From the NCBI GenBank assembly GCA_023428655.1, contig JAEYXC010000361.1, forward strand, positions 1 to 9,535: 9,535 nt of DNA, written 5' to 3'. Below, one piece after another: positions 1-6,753 of this stretch. A program made the position numbers and the translations under genes. The stretch comes from Bacillota bacterium (lineage in GTDB: Bacteria; Bacillota; Clostridia; Lachnospirales; Lachnospiraceae). The notes beneath the pieces were generated by a model that saw only the letters and a program-made list of their open reading frames with translations, made no database searches and was not told where the DNA came from. Numbering within the stretch: the stretch's first letter is position 1; each line of letters begins with the position of its first letter.

Positions 1-215
1 GATTATTTTCATTTTCGATAACGATTAAGTGCCTTTATTTAAAGGGTTTTCCCAGAATTCCAAAGCATATTTTTTGAGTTTTTCGTAAAATTTACGCTCT
101 ACTCTCTATTTTATGGTTTTGCCATCTCATATTTATACAAAAATTAAGTCTATCGGTATGCTCTTATTCTTTCCGTGGGGATTGATTTTTTATTCATCAG
201 GAAATATTTACTCAA

Positions 216-234
216 ATTATGCATGATGCATAAT
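216..234. repeat. 19-bp perfect palindrome around one central base
   Basis: The arms ATTATGCAT and ATGCATAAT are exact reverse complements flanking a single G at 225. It abuts the helicase terminator. A single-base centre is too tight for an RNA hairpin, so if functional it is more likely a site for a dimeric DNA-binding protein. No promoter or gene start was recognised next to it, so its role is unknown. Confidence 0.5.
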
Positions 235-262
235 AGAAAAAGAGACTGTTACGAACAGTCCC
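234..262 (-). terminator. Rho-independent terminator of the DEAD-box helicase gene
   Basis: Read on the minus strand, GGGACTGTT (262-254) and AACAGTCTC (250-242) form a 9-bp stem with one G-U pair and a 3-base loop, followed by TTTTTC. It sits about 55 bases after the helicase stop codon. The plus strand also has a T-rich stretch after the stem (TTATTTT), so weak action in the other direction is possible. Confidence 0.85.
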
Positions 263-316
263 TTATTTTAGAAAAAATCTTATTTTATCGAATGAATTAC
301 TACTTTCGCTAATTAC

Positions 317-1816
317 CTATTTTGCCTTCCTACTGCTACTTTTAAAAAATTGATAACTGCTTCTTTTCTCTTTTAATGTACCATCCGCAGTCATTCTGAA
401 CTTTCGCTTAGGAGCAGCTGACTGCTTCGAGGATGCCTGTTTTGAGGATATCTGTTTTGAGGTTGCCAGCTTTGAGGATATCTGTTTTGAGGATGCCTGC
501 TTTGAAGATACTTTTCTCTCCGAATTCTTACCATCCATTTGCCTCTTATTTGCCTCATATCCTTGTGACGGCGTTATTAATAATTGCTCTGTTTTATTAC
601 TTGATATTTCTCTTTTTTGCTCATTCTTCGAAGACGGTTCTCTCCTTGGCTGTGTATTCTTAATTGCCGGAAATTCATTCATTAAAGGATAGGGATGCTC
701 CTTTACCTCCTGAAGATGTTTTCCGATCAGCCGTTCAATGTCCGCAAGGAAAGGCTTTTCATCAAAGTCACAAAAGGAAATGGCCACTCCGTCTAAGCCC
801 GCCCTTCCGGTACGACCGATACGATGGACATAGGTCTCCGGAACATTCGGCAAATCATAATTAAACACATGGGAAAGCTCGTCAATATCAATTCCCCGCG
901 CCGCAATATCTGTTGCGATTAATATCCGAAGCTTTCTGGCTTTGAAATTATTCAAGGCATTTTGGCGAGCTCCCTGGGATTTGTCACCATGAATCGCCTG
1001 AGCTGTAATCTTCTCTCTGGATAATTGCTTGACGATACGATCCGCACCATGCTTTGTTCGCGTGAATACCAAGGCAGATTCTATGCTCTTATCCTTAAGA
1101 ATATGCAATAATAAGTCCTTTTTATTCACCTTATCTACATAATACAGATATTGCTGAATGGTATCCACCGTCGAGGATACGGGTGTAATCTCAACCCTCG
1201 CGGGATTCTTAAGTATGGTACTCGATAATGCGGCAATATCAGCCGGCATCGTTGCCGAAAACAACAGCGTTTGTCTATTAATCGGGGTTTTGGCTATTAT
1301 CTTTTTTACATCATTGATAAAGCCCATATCCAGCATTCGGTCCGCTTCGTCCAATATCAGTATTTTAATCTGCTTTAAGTCAACAAGGCCCTGACCGATG
1401 AGATCATTCAGCCTCCCCGGTGTAGCTACAAGAACATCCACACCCTCCTGTAATTTCTGCTCCTGGGGCTTTTGAGATACTCCCCCAAAGATAACACAGT
1501 ATTTTAATCTGGTAAATTTACCATAAGTGCAAAAGCTCTCATAGATTTGTATGGCAAGCTCTCTGGTAGGGGTTACAATTAATGCCCGAATCCCCTTCTT
1601 TTCATTAGTTGGCTGCCTGTTCTCACAGAGTAACTGTAGAGTCGGTATTGCAAAGGCAGCTGTTTTACCGGTTCCGGTCTGAGCACATCCGAGCAAATCT
1701 CTTCCCTCTAAGATATAAGGAATTGCTTTCTCCTGTATCGGTGTTGGGACCTCATAGTTTTCCTTTTCCAAAGCCCTTAAAATCGGCGGAATAATCTTTA
1801 ATTCTCTAAATTGCAT
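317..1816 (-). CDS. rhlE: RhlE-like DEAD-box ATP-dependent RNA helicase
   Basis: This is a cytoplasmic RNA helicase that would unwind RNA duplexes using ATP, as in ribosome assembly or cold-time RNA remodelling. All helicase motifs are visible: the Q motif near residues 24-28, AQTGTGKT at 45-52, PTRELA at 83-88, TPGR at 132-135, DEAD at 156-159, SAT at 187-189, the stretch from HGDKSQGAR (276-284) to ATDIAARGID (301-310), and HRIGRTGR at 331-338. VFTRTKHGA and GDKSQGAR are typical of the RhlE group. The core ends near residue 370. The remaining 130 residues are a basic, Ser/Lys/Gln-rich tail with six SSKQ-type pentapeptides (436-465) ending in APKRKFR, likely an RNA-binding extension. ATG at 1816 has AGGAGA 4 bases upstream. 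The gene appears monocistronic, with its own promoter and terminator. The symbol is by similarity; CshA-like naming is possible. Confidence 0.95.
   Translation of the reverse strand: MQFRELKIIPPILRALEKENYEVPTPIQEKAIPYILEGRDLLGCAQTGTGKTAAFAIPTLQLLCENRQPTNEKKGIRALIVTPTRELAIQIYESFCTYGKFTRLKYCVIFGGVSQKPQEQKLQEGVDVLVATPGRLNDLIGQGLVDLKQIKILILDEADRMLDMGFINDVKKIIAKTPINRQTLLFSATMPADIAALSSTILKNPARVEITPVSSTVDTIQQYLYYVDKVNKKDLLLHILKDKSIESALVFTRTKHGADRIVKQLSREKITAQAIHGDKSQGARQNALNNFKARKLRILIATDIAARGIDIDELSHVFNYDLPNVPETYVHRIGRTGRAGLDGVAISFCDFDEKPFLADIERLIGKHLQEVKEHPYPLMNEFPAIKNTQPRREPSSKNEQKREISSNKTEQLLITPSQGYEANKRQMDGKNSERKVSSKQASSKQISSKLATSKQISSKQASSKQSAAPKRKFRMTADGTLKEKRSSYQFFKSSSRKAK
422..511. repeat. 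Six 15-bp tandem repeats in the helicase tail
   Basis: Six in-frame 15-bp units occupy 422-436, 437-451, 452-466, 467-481, 482-496 and 497-511. On the minus strand they encode VSSKQ, ASSKQ, ISSKL, ATSKQ, ISSKQ and ASSKQ (residues 436-465). Units differ by only a few bases, which suggests recent slippage or unequal recombination. Length changes would keep the reading frame. Confidence 0.95.
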
Positions 1817-1940
1817 AAATTCTCCTGACTTATTGTAATTTCATCTCAACTTACATGAATAACAAGCATTGCAGATATATAATTATACGATGAAAGTATA
1901 TGAAATCGTGTATTAATAGCATTTCTTAGCGAAATAACCT

Positions 1941-1973
1941 ATTACAATAGTATAATCGATAAATTACAATAGT
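1941..1973. repeat. Pair of 11-bp direct repeats over the helicase promoter
   Basis: ATTACAATAGT occurs exactly at 1941-1951 and 1963-1973, start to start 22 bp, about two helical turns. One copy overlaps the -10 hexamer and the other overlaps the -35 hexamer of the minus-strand promoter. This is a plausible operator for a regulator binding one DNA face, but it could also be chance in AT-rich DNA. Confidence 0.6.
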
Positions 1974-1976
1974 CAA
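1949..1976 (-). promoter_or_regulatory. Sigma-A-type promoter of the DEAD-box helicase gene
   Basis: On the minus strand, TTGACT (1976-1971) is followed after 16 bp by TATACT (1954-1949), each one mismatch or two from consensus. Transcription would start near 1942, giving a leader of about 125 nt before ATG at 1816. It begins just 8 bp after the NUDIX stop codon, so the helicase need not depend on the NUDIX transcript. Confidence 0.75.
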
Positions 1977-1983
1977 GGTAACT

Positions 1984-2490
1984 TTACGAACGTGACTCTA
2001 CATTTCGATTCATGAGCTGCTCCATTACCCTGGTATCTCTTGTTACCCATGGGCAATGCTCCAAACCCAAATTCCTGCTATTTCTTATGATTGCTTCCTT
2101 TAATGTCATCCACGTTGTCTTATATTCGTATTCCTCTTCATATTGATCAAGGCTTTTATTACCCGCTTCCACCTCCACCTCACAAAAAAAGTAATGGGAT
2201 TTCATTTCAAAAAGCTCCTCCTTAGTCCCCTTTCTTCGTTCAAGAACCTGAATGCATTCCTTTATGGAGTCCCTGATCACCTGATATCCTGTCTCCTCCT
2301 GAACCTCACGTATTAAGGTATCCTCCAGAGCTTCCCCCGGCTCCATTCCTCCTCCGGGAAATTTATAATCCCCGTATTTACTGAAAATAAGAAGATAATC
2401 ATCCCCCTTTGTAATGATTGCTCTTGCTGCAGTTCTCTTAAATACAACGGCAGTATTGTCATAATTCTTTAGATCAATGATGATATCCAT
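1984..2490 (-). CDS. NUDIX hydrolase
   Basis: This predicted 168-residue protein would hydrolyse a nucleoside diphosphate linked to another moiety; the substrate cannot be read from sequence. The NUDIX box is complete: G47, five residues, E53, seven residues, R61-E62-V-x-E65-E66-x-G68, with FPGGG immediately before it. E62, E65 and E66 would bind the metal. An N-terminal beta strand (TAARAIITKGDDYLLIFS) precedes the box, as usual for the fold. The start at 2490 is preferred because GGAGGGG (2503-2497) lies 6 bases upstream. The longer frame to 2547 would use an ATG that itself overlaps this ribosome binding site, and would add residues not typical of the fold. No terminator is visible after the stop, so read-through into the helicase gene is possible. 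It is divergent from yeiH. Confidence 0.9.
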   Translation of the reverse strand: MDIIIDLKNYDNTAVVFKRTAARAIITKGDDYLLIFSKYGDYKFPGGGMEPGEALEDTLIREVQEETGYQVIRDSIKECIQVLERRKGTKEELFEMKSHYFFCEVEVEAGNKSLDQYEEEYEYKTTWMTLKEAIIRNSRNLGLEHCPWVTRDTRVMEQLMNRNVESRS

Positions 2491-2550
2491 GGATGACCCC
2501 TCCATAAAATAATTTATACTCGCAAAATTTGATAAAATAACGTACAAATC

Positions 2551-2562
2551 GTTTTATAAAAC
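2551..2562. repeat. 12-bp perfect palindrome between the NUDIX gene and yeiH
   Basis: GTTTTATAAAAC is self-complementary. It lies 60 bases upstream of the NUDIX ATG and about 20 bases upstream of the yeiH -35 hexamer, so it could be a shared operator. It is A/T-only apart from its end bases, so chance is a serious alternative. Confidence 0.35.
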
Positions 2563-2580
2563 TTTTAAAGCAATGTTCTG

Positions 2581-2609
2581 TTGCTCTGATGGCTAATCTA
2601 TTCTATAAT
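2581..2609 (+). promoter_or_regulatory. Probable yeiH promoter
   Basis: TTGCTC (2581-2586), a 17-bp spacer and a perfect TATAAT (2604-2609) are followed by a leader of about 34 nt to the ATG at 2650. The -35 hexamer matches only its first three bases, so an activator may help, as LysR-type regulators do for some relatives. No such regulator is encoded in this window. Confidence 0.6.
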
Positions 2610-2649
2610 AAATTGCTGAACATATTATGAATTATAAGGAGGCAGAATA

Positions 2650-3681
2650 ATGAATCTAATTAAGAAAAATGGCCCCGGCTTGCTATTATGTACTCTGTTA
2701 GCTGTTCCATCCTGGCTGCTAGGCAAAGAATATCCCGTCATCGGCGGTCCGATTATTGCCATGCTCTCAGGAATGATCATTACTTATTTGATTAAGAACA
2801 AAGGGAAGTATGAAGCAGGAATAAAATTTACTTCCAAAAAAATTCTGCAGTATGCTGTAATCCTCCTGGGCTTCGGGTTAAATCTCTCCGTGATACTAGA
2901 GACCGGAAGGCAATCCCTACCCATTATTCTCTGTACCATTGCCACTTCTCTTATCATTGCCTATGTCCTTCATAAGACAATGAATATTCCGGCAAATATA
3001 TCCACCCTGATTGGTGTTGGCTCCTCAATTTGCGGTGGATCTGCAATTGCTGCAACTGCACCGGTGATTGATGCCAAGGACTCGGATGTGGCTCAGTCCA
3101 TCTCGGTGATCTTCTTCTTTAACTTAATTGCAGCAATTGTATTTCCAATTCTAGGAGCTAGGATCGGCTTCTCCATTGATTCAGGAGATGCCTTTGGTGT
3201 TTTCTCCGGAACGGCTATCAATGATACTTCCTCTGTAACGGCGGCTGCCTCCACTTGGGACAGCATGTACCATTTGGGCTCGGCAACCCTCGATAAAGCA
3301 GTTACGGTAAAATTAACAAGAACCTTAGCAATTATACCGATTACTTTAACGCTGGCTTTTTGGCGAACGAAAAAGGGAGCTTATGGTGAAGGGAAATCCA
3401 TTCGTATTCGAGGTATTTTTCCCTTTTTTATTATCTATTTTATACTTGCATCCCTCATTACCACAATTGCTGTTAGTATAGGGGTATCACCCACCGTATT
3501 TGCTCCCTTCAAGGAGCTAAGCAAGTTTTTCATCATACTAGCAATGGCTGCCATCGGATTAAACTCGGATATCATAAAGCTGTTAAAAAGCGGTGGAAAA
3601 CCGTTACTTATGGGCTTTTGCTGCTGGACCGGTATAACAATCGTCAGTCTTGCCCTACAGGCCATACTCGGTATATGGTAA
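2650..3681 (+). CDS. yeiH: YeiH-family (UPF0324) putative sulfate exporter
   Basis: This is an integral membrane protein of 343 residues with about ten hydrophobic segments, a normal length for the family. Hallmarks are LQYAVILLGFGLNLS (66-80), the glycine-rich loop GVGSSICGGSAIAATAPVI (122-140), GTAINDTSSVTAA (187-199) and IGLNSDI near 302-308. The family is classed as a putative sulfate exporter (Cons_hypoth698), but transport is poorly proven in general, so the substrate is inference. ATG at 2650 has AAGGAGG (2636-2642) seven bases upstream. The gene stands alone: it is divergent from the NUDIX gene and convergent with the carboxypeptidase gene, with only 28 bp between stop codons. No sulfur-metabolism gene accompanies it, so context does not test the substrate. 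Confidence 0.9.
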   Translation: MNLIKKNGPGLLLCTLLAVPSWLLGKEYPVIGGPIIAMLSGMIITYLIKNKGKYEAGIKFTSKKILQYAVILLGFGLNLSVILETGRQSLPIILCTIATSLIIAYVLHKTMNIPANISTLIGVGSSICGGSAIAATAPVIDAKDSDVAQSISVIFFFNLIAAIVFPILGARIGFSIDSGDAFGVFSGTAINDTSSVTAAASTWDSMYHLGSATLDKAVTVKLTRTLAIIPITLTLAFWRTKKGAYGEGKSIRIRGIFPFFIIYFILASLITTIAVSIGVSPTVFAPFKELSKFFIILAMAAIGLNSDIIKLLKSGGKPLLMGFCCWTGITIVSLALQAILGIW

Positions 3682-3709
3682 ATTTGGTTTAAAGCATAGG
3701 GCAGGTTCA

Positions 3710-4777
3710 TCATGGAATACGATTGTAGACAGCTATGGCATCACTAATATGATATGGTTCTGTATAGTGATCTCCCTTTGCACCGGCAGTAATCAGAATA
3801 TATTCCTGATTGTCTACCTGAGCGAGACTTGCAAGACATAAACCGGCCTTATCCGTGTACCCTGTCTTCCCCCCGATAATCGCTCCATTGGTCAGTGTAT
3901 GATTACTGAGCTTTTCAAACATCGTGCTTTTAAAGGTGATCCCACCCGGATGCTTATCGGTGGATTTCGTATTATGACGGGGTGCAGTAAAGATTTCGTG
4001 AAAGATGTCATTTTGCAGTGCATTGCTTAATAGAATGGCCAAATCCTTCGCTGTTGTATAATGATTATCATCATGGAGTCCCGTTGTATTCTCAAAATGT
4101 GTATTCTCCATCCCAAGCTCTTCGGCCTTTTGATTCATGAGCTCTACAAAGGACTTCTCCGAACCTGCAATATGGTTCGCTAACCCGATACAGGACTCAG
4201 CACCACTTGGAAGCATTACTCCATATAACAGGTCAATGGCACTTACTCTTTCCCCAGGCTCAAACCCTGCCATCGAAGCATTAGCTTTATACAACTCTCG
4301 AAACATAGCATCGTCAAGCTTAATCTCTTCCTTCAAATCAGTAAGATTTTCGATTGCCACAATCGCTGTCATGATTTTTGTCAATGAAGCCGGATAGATG
4401 ATATCATTGCTGTTTTTTTCCATAAGAACTGCAGCATCCTCTAAGCGTAGCAGAAGAACATGAGGGCTATATAATATCTCCGGCATCTGTACCAGGGATG
4501 CCCCCTTATCCACTTTCGGTGAATCAGATACCAGTGTATCAAGTATCGGTAGATCTGATGCCGGCGTGGTGGTAAGCGGGTCGGTTGTCCGATCCTTCGA
4601 CTCGACCTTAGAATTTGACTGGGGTAACCGAATCACATCATCACCAAAGTCTTGAATGATTCGATAACTTTGGTTTGCTGCAATATAGCAGACCAATGCG
4701 ACGACAACGATTAATGCTATCATGAGGCCAGTAAATGTACCTAGCCAGGATTTTTTTCTGCGAACCTTTTGCATCAT
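3710..4777 (-). CDS. Serine D-Ala-D-Ala carboxypeptidase (peptidase S11, VanY/DacF-like role)
   Basis: This is a membrane-anchored penicillin-binding-type enzyme that would remove the terminal D-Ala from peptidoglycan pentapeptides outside the cell. A basic N-terminus (QKVRRKK) precedes one membrane segment (about 12-33), then a Ser/Thr/Asp-rich linker to about residue 95 and the catalytic domain. Catalytic motifs are SLTK (S131, K134) and KTG (304-306). The second motif reads SGA (191-193) where the family usually has SxN. The PBP5-type C-terminal domain is absent, as the protein ends soon after the transpeptidase fold (355 residues). I place the start at 4777. The ATG at 4786 directly abuts the AAGGAG site (4792-4787, zero spacing), whereas 4777 has 9 bases. 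It follows vanS after 92 bp with a candidate promoter and VanR-type box. It is serine-based, unlike the zinc VanY of VanA clusters. Confidence 0.9.
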   Translation of the reverse strand: MMQKVRRKKSWLGTFTGLMIALIVVVALVCYIAANQSYRIIQDFGDDVIRLPQSNSKVESKDRTTDPLTTTPASDLPILDTLVSDSPKVDKGASLVQMPEILYSPHVLLLRLEDAAVLMEKNSNDIIYPASLTKIMTAIVAIENLTDLKEEIKLDDAMFRELYKANASMAGFEPGERVSAIDLLYGVMLPSGAESCIGLANHIAGSEKSFVELMNQKAEELGMENTHFENTTGLHDDNHYTTAKDLAILLSNALQNDIFHEIFTAPRHNTKSTDKHPGGITFKSTMFEKLSNHTLTNGAIIGGKTGYTDKAGLCLASLAQVDNQEYILITAGAKGDHYTEPYHISDAIAVYNRIP

Positions 4778-4818
4778 AATTAACATCTCCTTATTTTGTG
4801 TTAATCTTATTTAGCCAC

Positions 4819-4862
4819 AATATAAGGATTAATGTTGGAATTTCTTCTTAGGAATATCTTAA
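4819..4862 (-). promoter_or_regulatory. Candidate activator-dependent promoter and VanR-type box of the carboxypeptidase gene
   Basis: On the minus strand, a box TTAAGATATTCCTAAGA (4862-4846) is followed after 21 bp by TATATT (4824-4819). No sigma-A -35 hexamer sits at the right distance; the box takes that place, near -42 of the expected start, as for a response-regulator-activated promoter. The box matches the one upstream of vanR at 13 of 17 positions. A partial second copy (TCTTATGA on the plus strand, 4868-4875) lies 22 bp further upstream, over the vanS stop codon. Confidence 0.5.
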
Positions 4863-4869
4863 TATTTTC

Positions 4870-5991
4870 TTATGACGGTAATTTTATGGTAAAGATAGTT
4901 TCTTTCGGATTACTTTCCACCAGGATCGTTCCCTCATGAGCTTCAATGATTTCTTTCGCAATTGCCAGTCCCAGCCCCGCACCACCGGTATTGGTAGAGC
5001 GGGCTACATCTAATCGATAAAATTTCTCAAAAATTGTCTCTAATCTTTGAGCCGGAATTGGATCACCTTGATTTATAAATGTAAGTATGACATGCTTCTC
5101 CTCCTGGTGAGCCTTTATGTCTATCCCACTGTTTTCATAGCTATAGGCTATGGCGTTTCTCAGAATATTATTGAATACTCGTGCAAGCTTATCTGCATCT
5201 CCAACCAAGATCAAATCCTCCGGGACCTGTAGCATCACCTGTTTTCCCTGAGGATTCAGCATCGGATAAAATTCATCCACCAGCTGTTGAAGCAGGAATG
5301 CAAGCCTTATTTTTCCCTTGTTAAGAACGATCGTCTGGAGATTAAATCTCGTAATATCAAAAAACTCATTGATTAATTCCTCTAATCGGAAGGCCTTATC
5401 CAACGCTACACCGGTGTATTTTGCTTTCTGCTCCGAAGGCATATCCGGTGCTTCCTCTAATAGACTCAAATATCCGATGACGGAAGCAAGAGGCGTCTTT
5501 AGATCATGAGCAAGATAAGTAATCAGATCACTTTTTCTTTGCATTTCCATCTGCATAAGCTGCTGTTGCTTTTGATTCATCAATCTGATTTTTTTAAGCA
5601 TTGCTTCAATCTCTGCGTAATGCTCCGGTAATAGCATATCCTCTGTTTCGGACAAAAAGGAATTCATTGCGTTCATAAATAAGGCAACGTCCCTTTTGGT
5701 TCTGTACTGTGAATAGAAGTAAACCGCTACACTCATACCGATGACCAGAAGCGCTACAAAGACAGCGAAGGCAATCCTCAGAAATAGTTTGATTTCGCTC
5801 CAGCTTCGAAACAAAACCCCAAGCTTGCCTTCCTTAATATTGGTGGGCTCTATGATAAATAAATTATAGACCCAATCCTTAATTAATCCGTTTAAGCCAC
5901 GGTCTATCAGCCAGATAAAGCTCCAGCAAAACAAAGCAGCTACAGCTAATACAAGAATGATTTTCAGAAAGCTCTTATTTTTACTTCTCAA
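4870..5991 (-). CDS. vanS: VanS-like sensor histidine kinase
   Basis: This is a 373-residue membrane sensor kinase. Two transmembrane segments (about 8-29 and 69-92) enclose an extracytoplasmic loop of roughly 40 residues. They are followed by a linker helix, the H-box ITYLAHDLKTPLASVIGYL (phospho-acceptor H162), the N-box VFNNILRNAIAYS (272-284), NQGDPIP (307-313) and the G-box GGAGLGLAIAKEI (336-348). The H-box and N-box wording is characteristic of VanS-type kinases. It would phosphorylate the adjacent VanR-like regulator. The start is TTG at 5991, overlapping the last 11 bases of vanR. The next in-frame Met lies beyond the second membrane segment, so TTG is required for a full sensor. A G-rich GGGGGGT (6009-6003) 11 bases upstream could serve as ribosome site. 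The ligand is unknown; the short loop suits a cell-envelope signal. The symbol denotes family, not proven glycopeptide response. Confidence 0.93.
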   Translation of the reverse strand: MRSKNKSFLKIILVLAVAALFCWSFIWLIDRGLNGLIKDWVYNLFIIEPTNIKEGKLGVLFRSWSEIKLFLRIAFAVFVALLVIGMSVAVYFYSQYRTKRDVALFMNAMNSFLSETEDMLLPEHYAEIEAMLKKIRLMNQKQQQLMQMEMQRKSDLITYLAHDLKTPLASVIGYLSLLEEAPDMPSEQKAKYTGVALDKAFRLEELINEFFDITRFNLQTIVLNKGKIRLAFLLQQLVDEFYPMLNPQGKQVMLQVPEDLILVGDADKLARVFNNILRNAIAYSYENSGIDIKAHQEEKHVILTFINQGDPIPAQRLETIFEKFYRLDVARSTNTGGAGLGLAIAKEIIEAHEGTILVESNPKETIFTIKLPS

Positions 5992-6679
5992 TCTTATAGC
6001 CTACCCCCCATACTGTTTTGATATATTTTGGTCGCTCCGCATTGTCCTTCATTTTTTCCCTAAGATGGCGAATATGAACCATCACCGTATTGTTATTGTT
6101 GGTGAAATATTTATCCCCCCACACCTGTTGGAATAATTCCTCCGAGCTGACTACTCTTCCACGATGAGAGCAAAGTACCCACAATATTGCAAATTCGATG
6201 GGAGTTAACGCTAACGGCCTTTCATTTAGCATACATTCATGGGTGTCCTTATTGAGAACCAGTCCGGAACATTCAATGATATTTTCCCGTTGCTCGACTG
6301 GGGACAGATTATACTTGGTAAATCGGCGAAGCTGTGCCTTAACACGGGCTACCAGCTCTAACGGTCGAAAGGGTTTGGTAATGTAATCATCCGCACCCAA
6401 GGTCAACCCGGTTATTTTATCGATTTCCTCCTCCTTCGCGGTTAACATGATTACCGGAAAGGTATAATTCTCTCTTATTTTACGGCAAATCGTGAAACCG
6501 TCCGTATCCGGCAGCATAATATCCAATATGGCAAGGGTTAACGGTTGTGCTTCCACACATTGTAACGCATCTTGTCCATTGTAAAATTTATATACCGTAA
6601 AGCCTTCATTTTTCAGGTATACTTCGATGAGATCTGCGATGGGACGCTCATCATCTACCACCAAAATATTGACACTCAT
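5981..6679 (-). CDS. vanR: VanR-like OmpR-family response regulator
   Basis: This is a 232-residue cytoplasmic transcription regulator. The receiver domain (1-118) has D9-D10, phospho-acceptor D53 in AILDIMLPDTDGF, T80 and K102 in DDYITKPFRPLEL. The winged-helix domain (about 132-230) has SGLVLNKDTHEC, LTPIEFAILWVLC, VVSSEELFQQVWGD, the recognition helix NTVMVHIRHLREKM and the ending KYIKTVWGVGYKIEK. Blocks such as KITGLTLGADDYITKPFRPLEL and the C-terminus follow enterococcal VanR very closely as I remember it, clearly more than generic PhoP-type regulators. ATG at 6679 has AGAGGAAG (6692-6685) 5 bases upstream. It is the first gene of the block with vanS and the carboxypeptidase, and probably controls its own promoter and that of the carboxypeptidase through the shared box. 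Confidence 0.94.
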   Translation of the reverse strand: MSVNILVVDDERPIADLIEVYLKNEGFTVYKFYNGQDALQCVEAQPLTLAILDIMLPDTDGFTICRKIRENYTFPVIMLTAKEEEIDKITGLTLGADDYITKPFRPLELVARVKAQLRRFTKYNLSPVEQRENIIECSGLVLNKDTHECMLNERPLALTPIEFAILWVLCSHRGRVVSSEELFQQVWGDKYFTNNNNTVMVHIRHLREKMKDNAERPKYIKTVWGVGYKIEK

Positions 6680-6753
6680 AGCAACTTCCTCTGCTTTCTA
6701 CTTATTCCCCTTCTTATCCTACCCTATCAATAACATTCTTTTCCTATTGATTC

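Larger units (their letters stand above)
1..316. other. Left intergenic region, no gene seen
   Basis: This is an AT-rich stretch with no credible coding frame on either strand. The only structures I can support are a 19-bp palindrome at 216-234 and the helicase terminator at 234-262. A weak dyad at 32-45 (CCTTTA, two bases, TAAAGG) is too short to name. The gene to the left lies outside the window. Confidence 0.6.

Noticed and set aside
1..30. Fur-box-like sequence (GATTATTTTC...GATAACGATTA)
   Set aside because: The dyad is poor and there is no promoter or iron-related gene nearby in the window.
422..511. CRISPR-like array
   Set aside because: The 15-bp units are directly adjacent with no spacers and lie in frame in the helicase gene.
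433..864. Small plus-strand open frames opposite the helicase tail
   Set aside because: They lie antisense to a well-supported gene, lack ribosome sites and encode low-complexity sequence from the repeat.
2491..2547. Longer NUDIX start
   Set aside because: It would place the good GGAGGGG ribosome site inside the gene, and the added residues are not part of the NUDIX fold.
4778..4786. Carboxypeptidase start at the first ATG (4786)
   Set aside because: That ATG abuts the AAGGAG site with zero spacing; the ATG at 4777 has 9 bases.
3710..6679. A functional vancomycin-resistance operon
   Set aside because: No ligase, VanH, VanX/VanXY, VanT or VanW gene is present in the window, and the carboxypeptidase is followed by a convergent unrelated gene.
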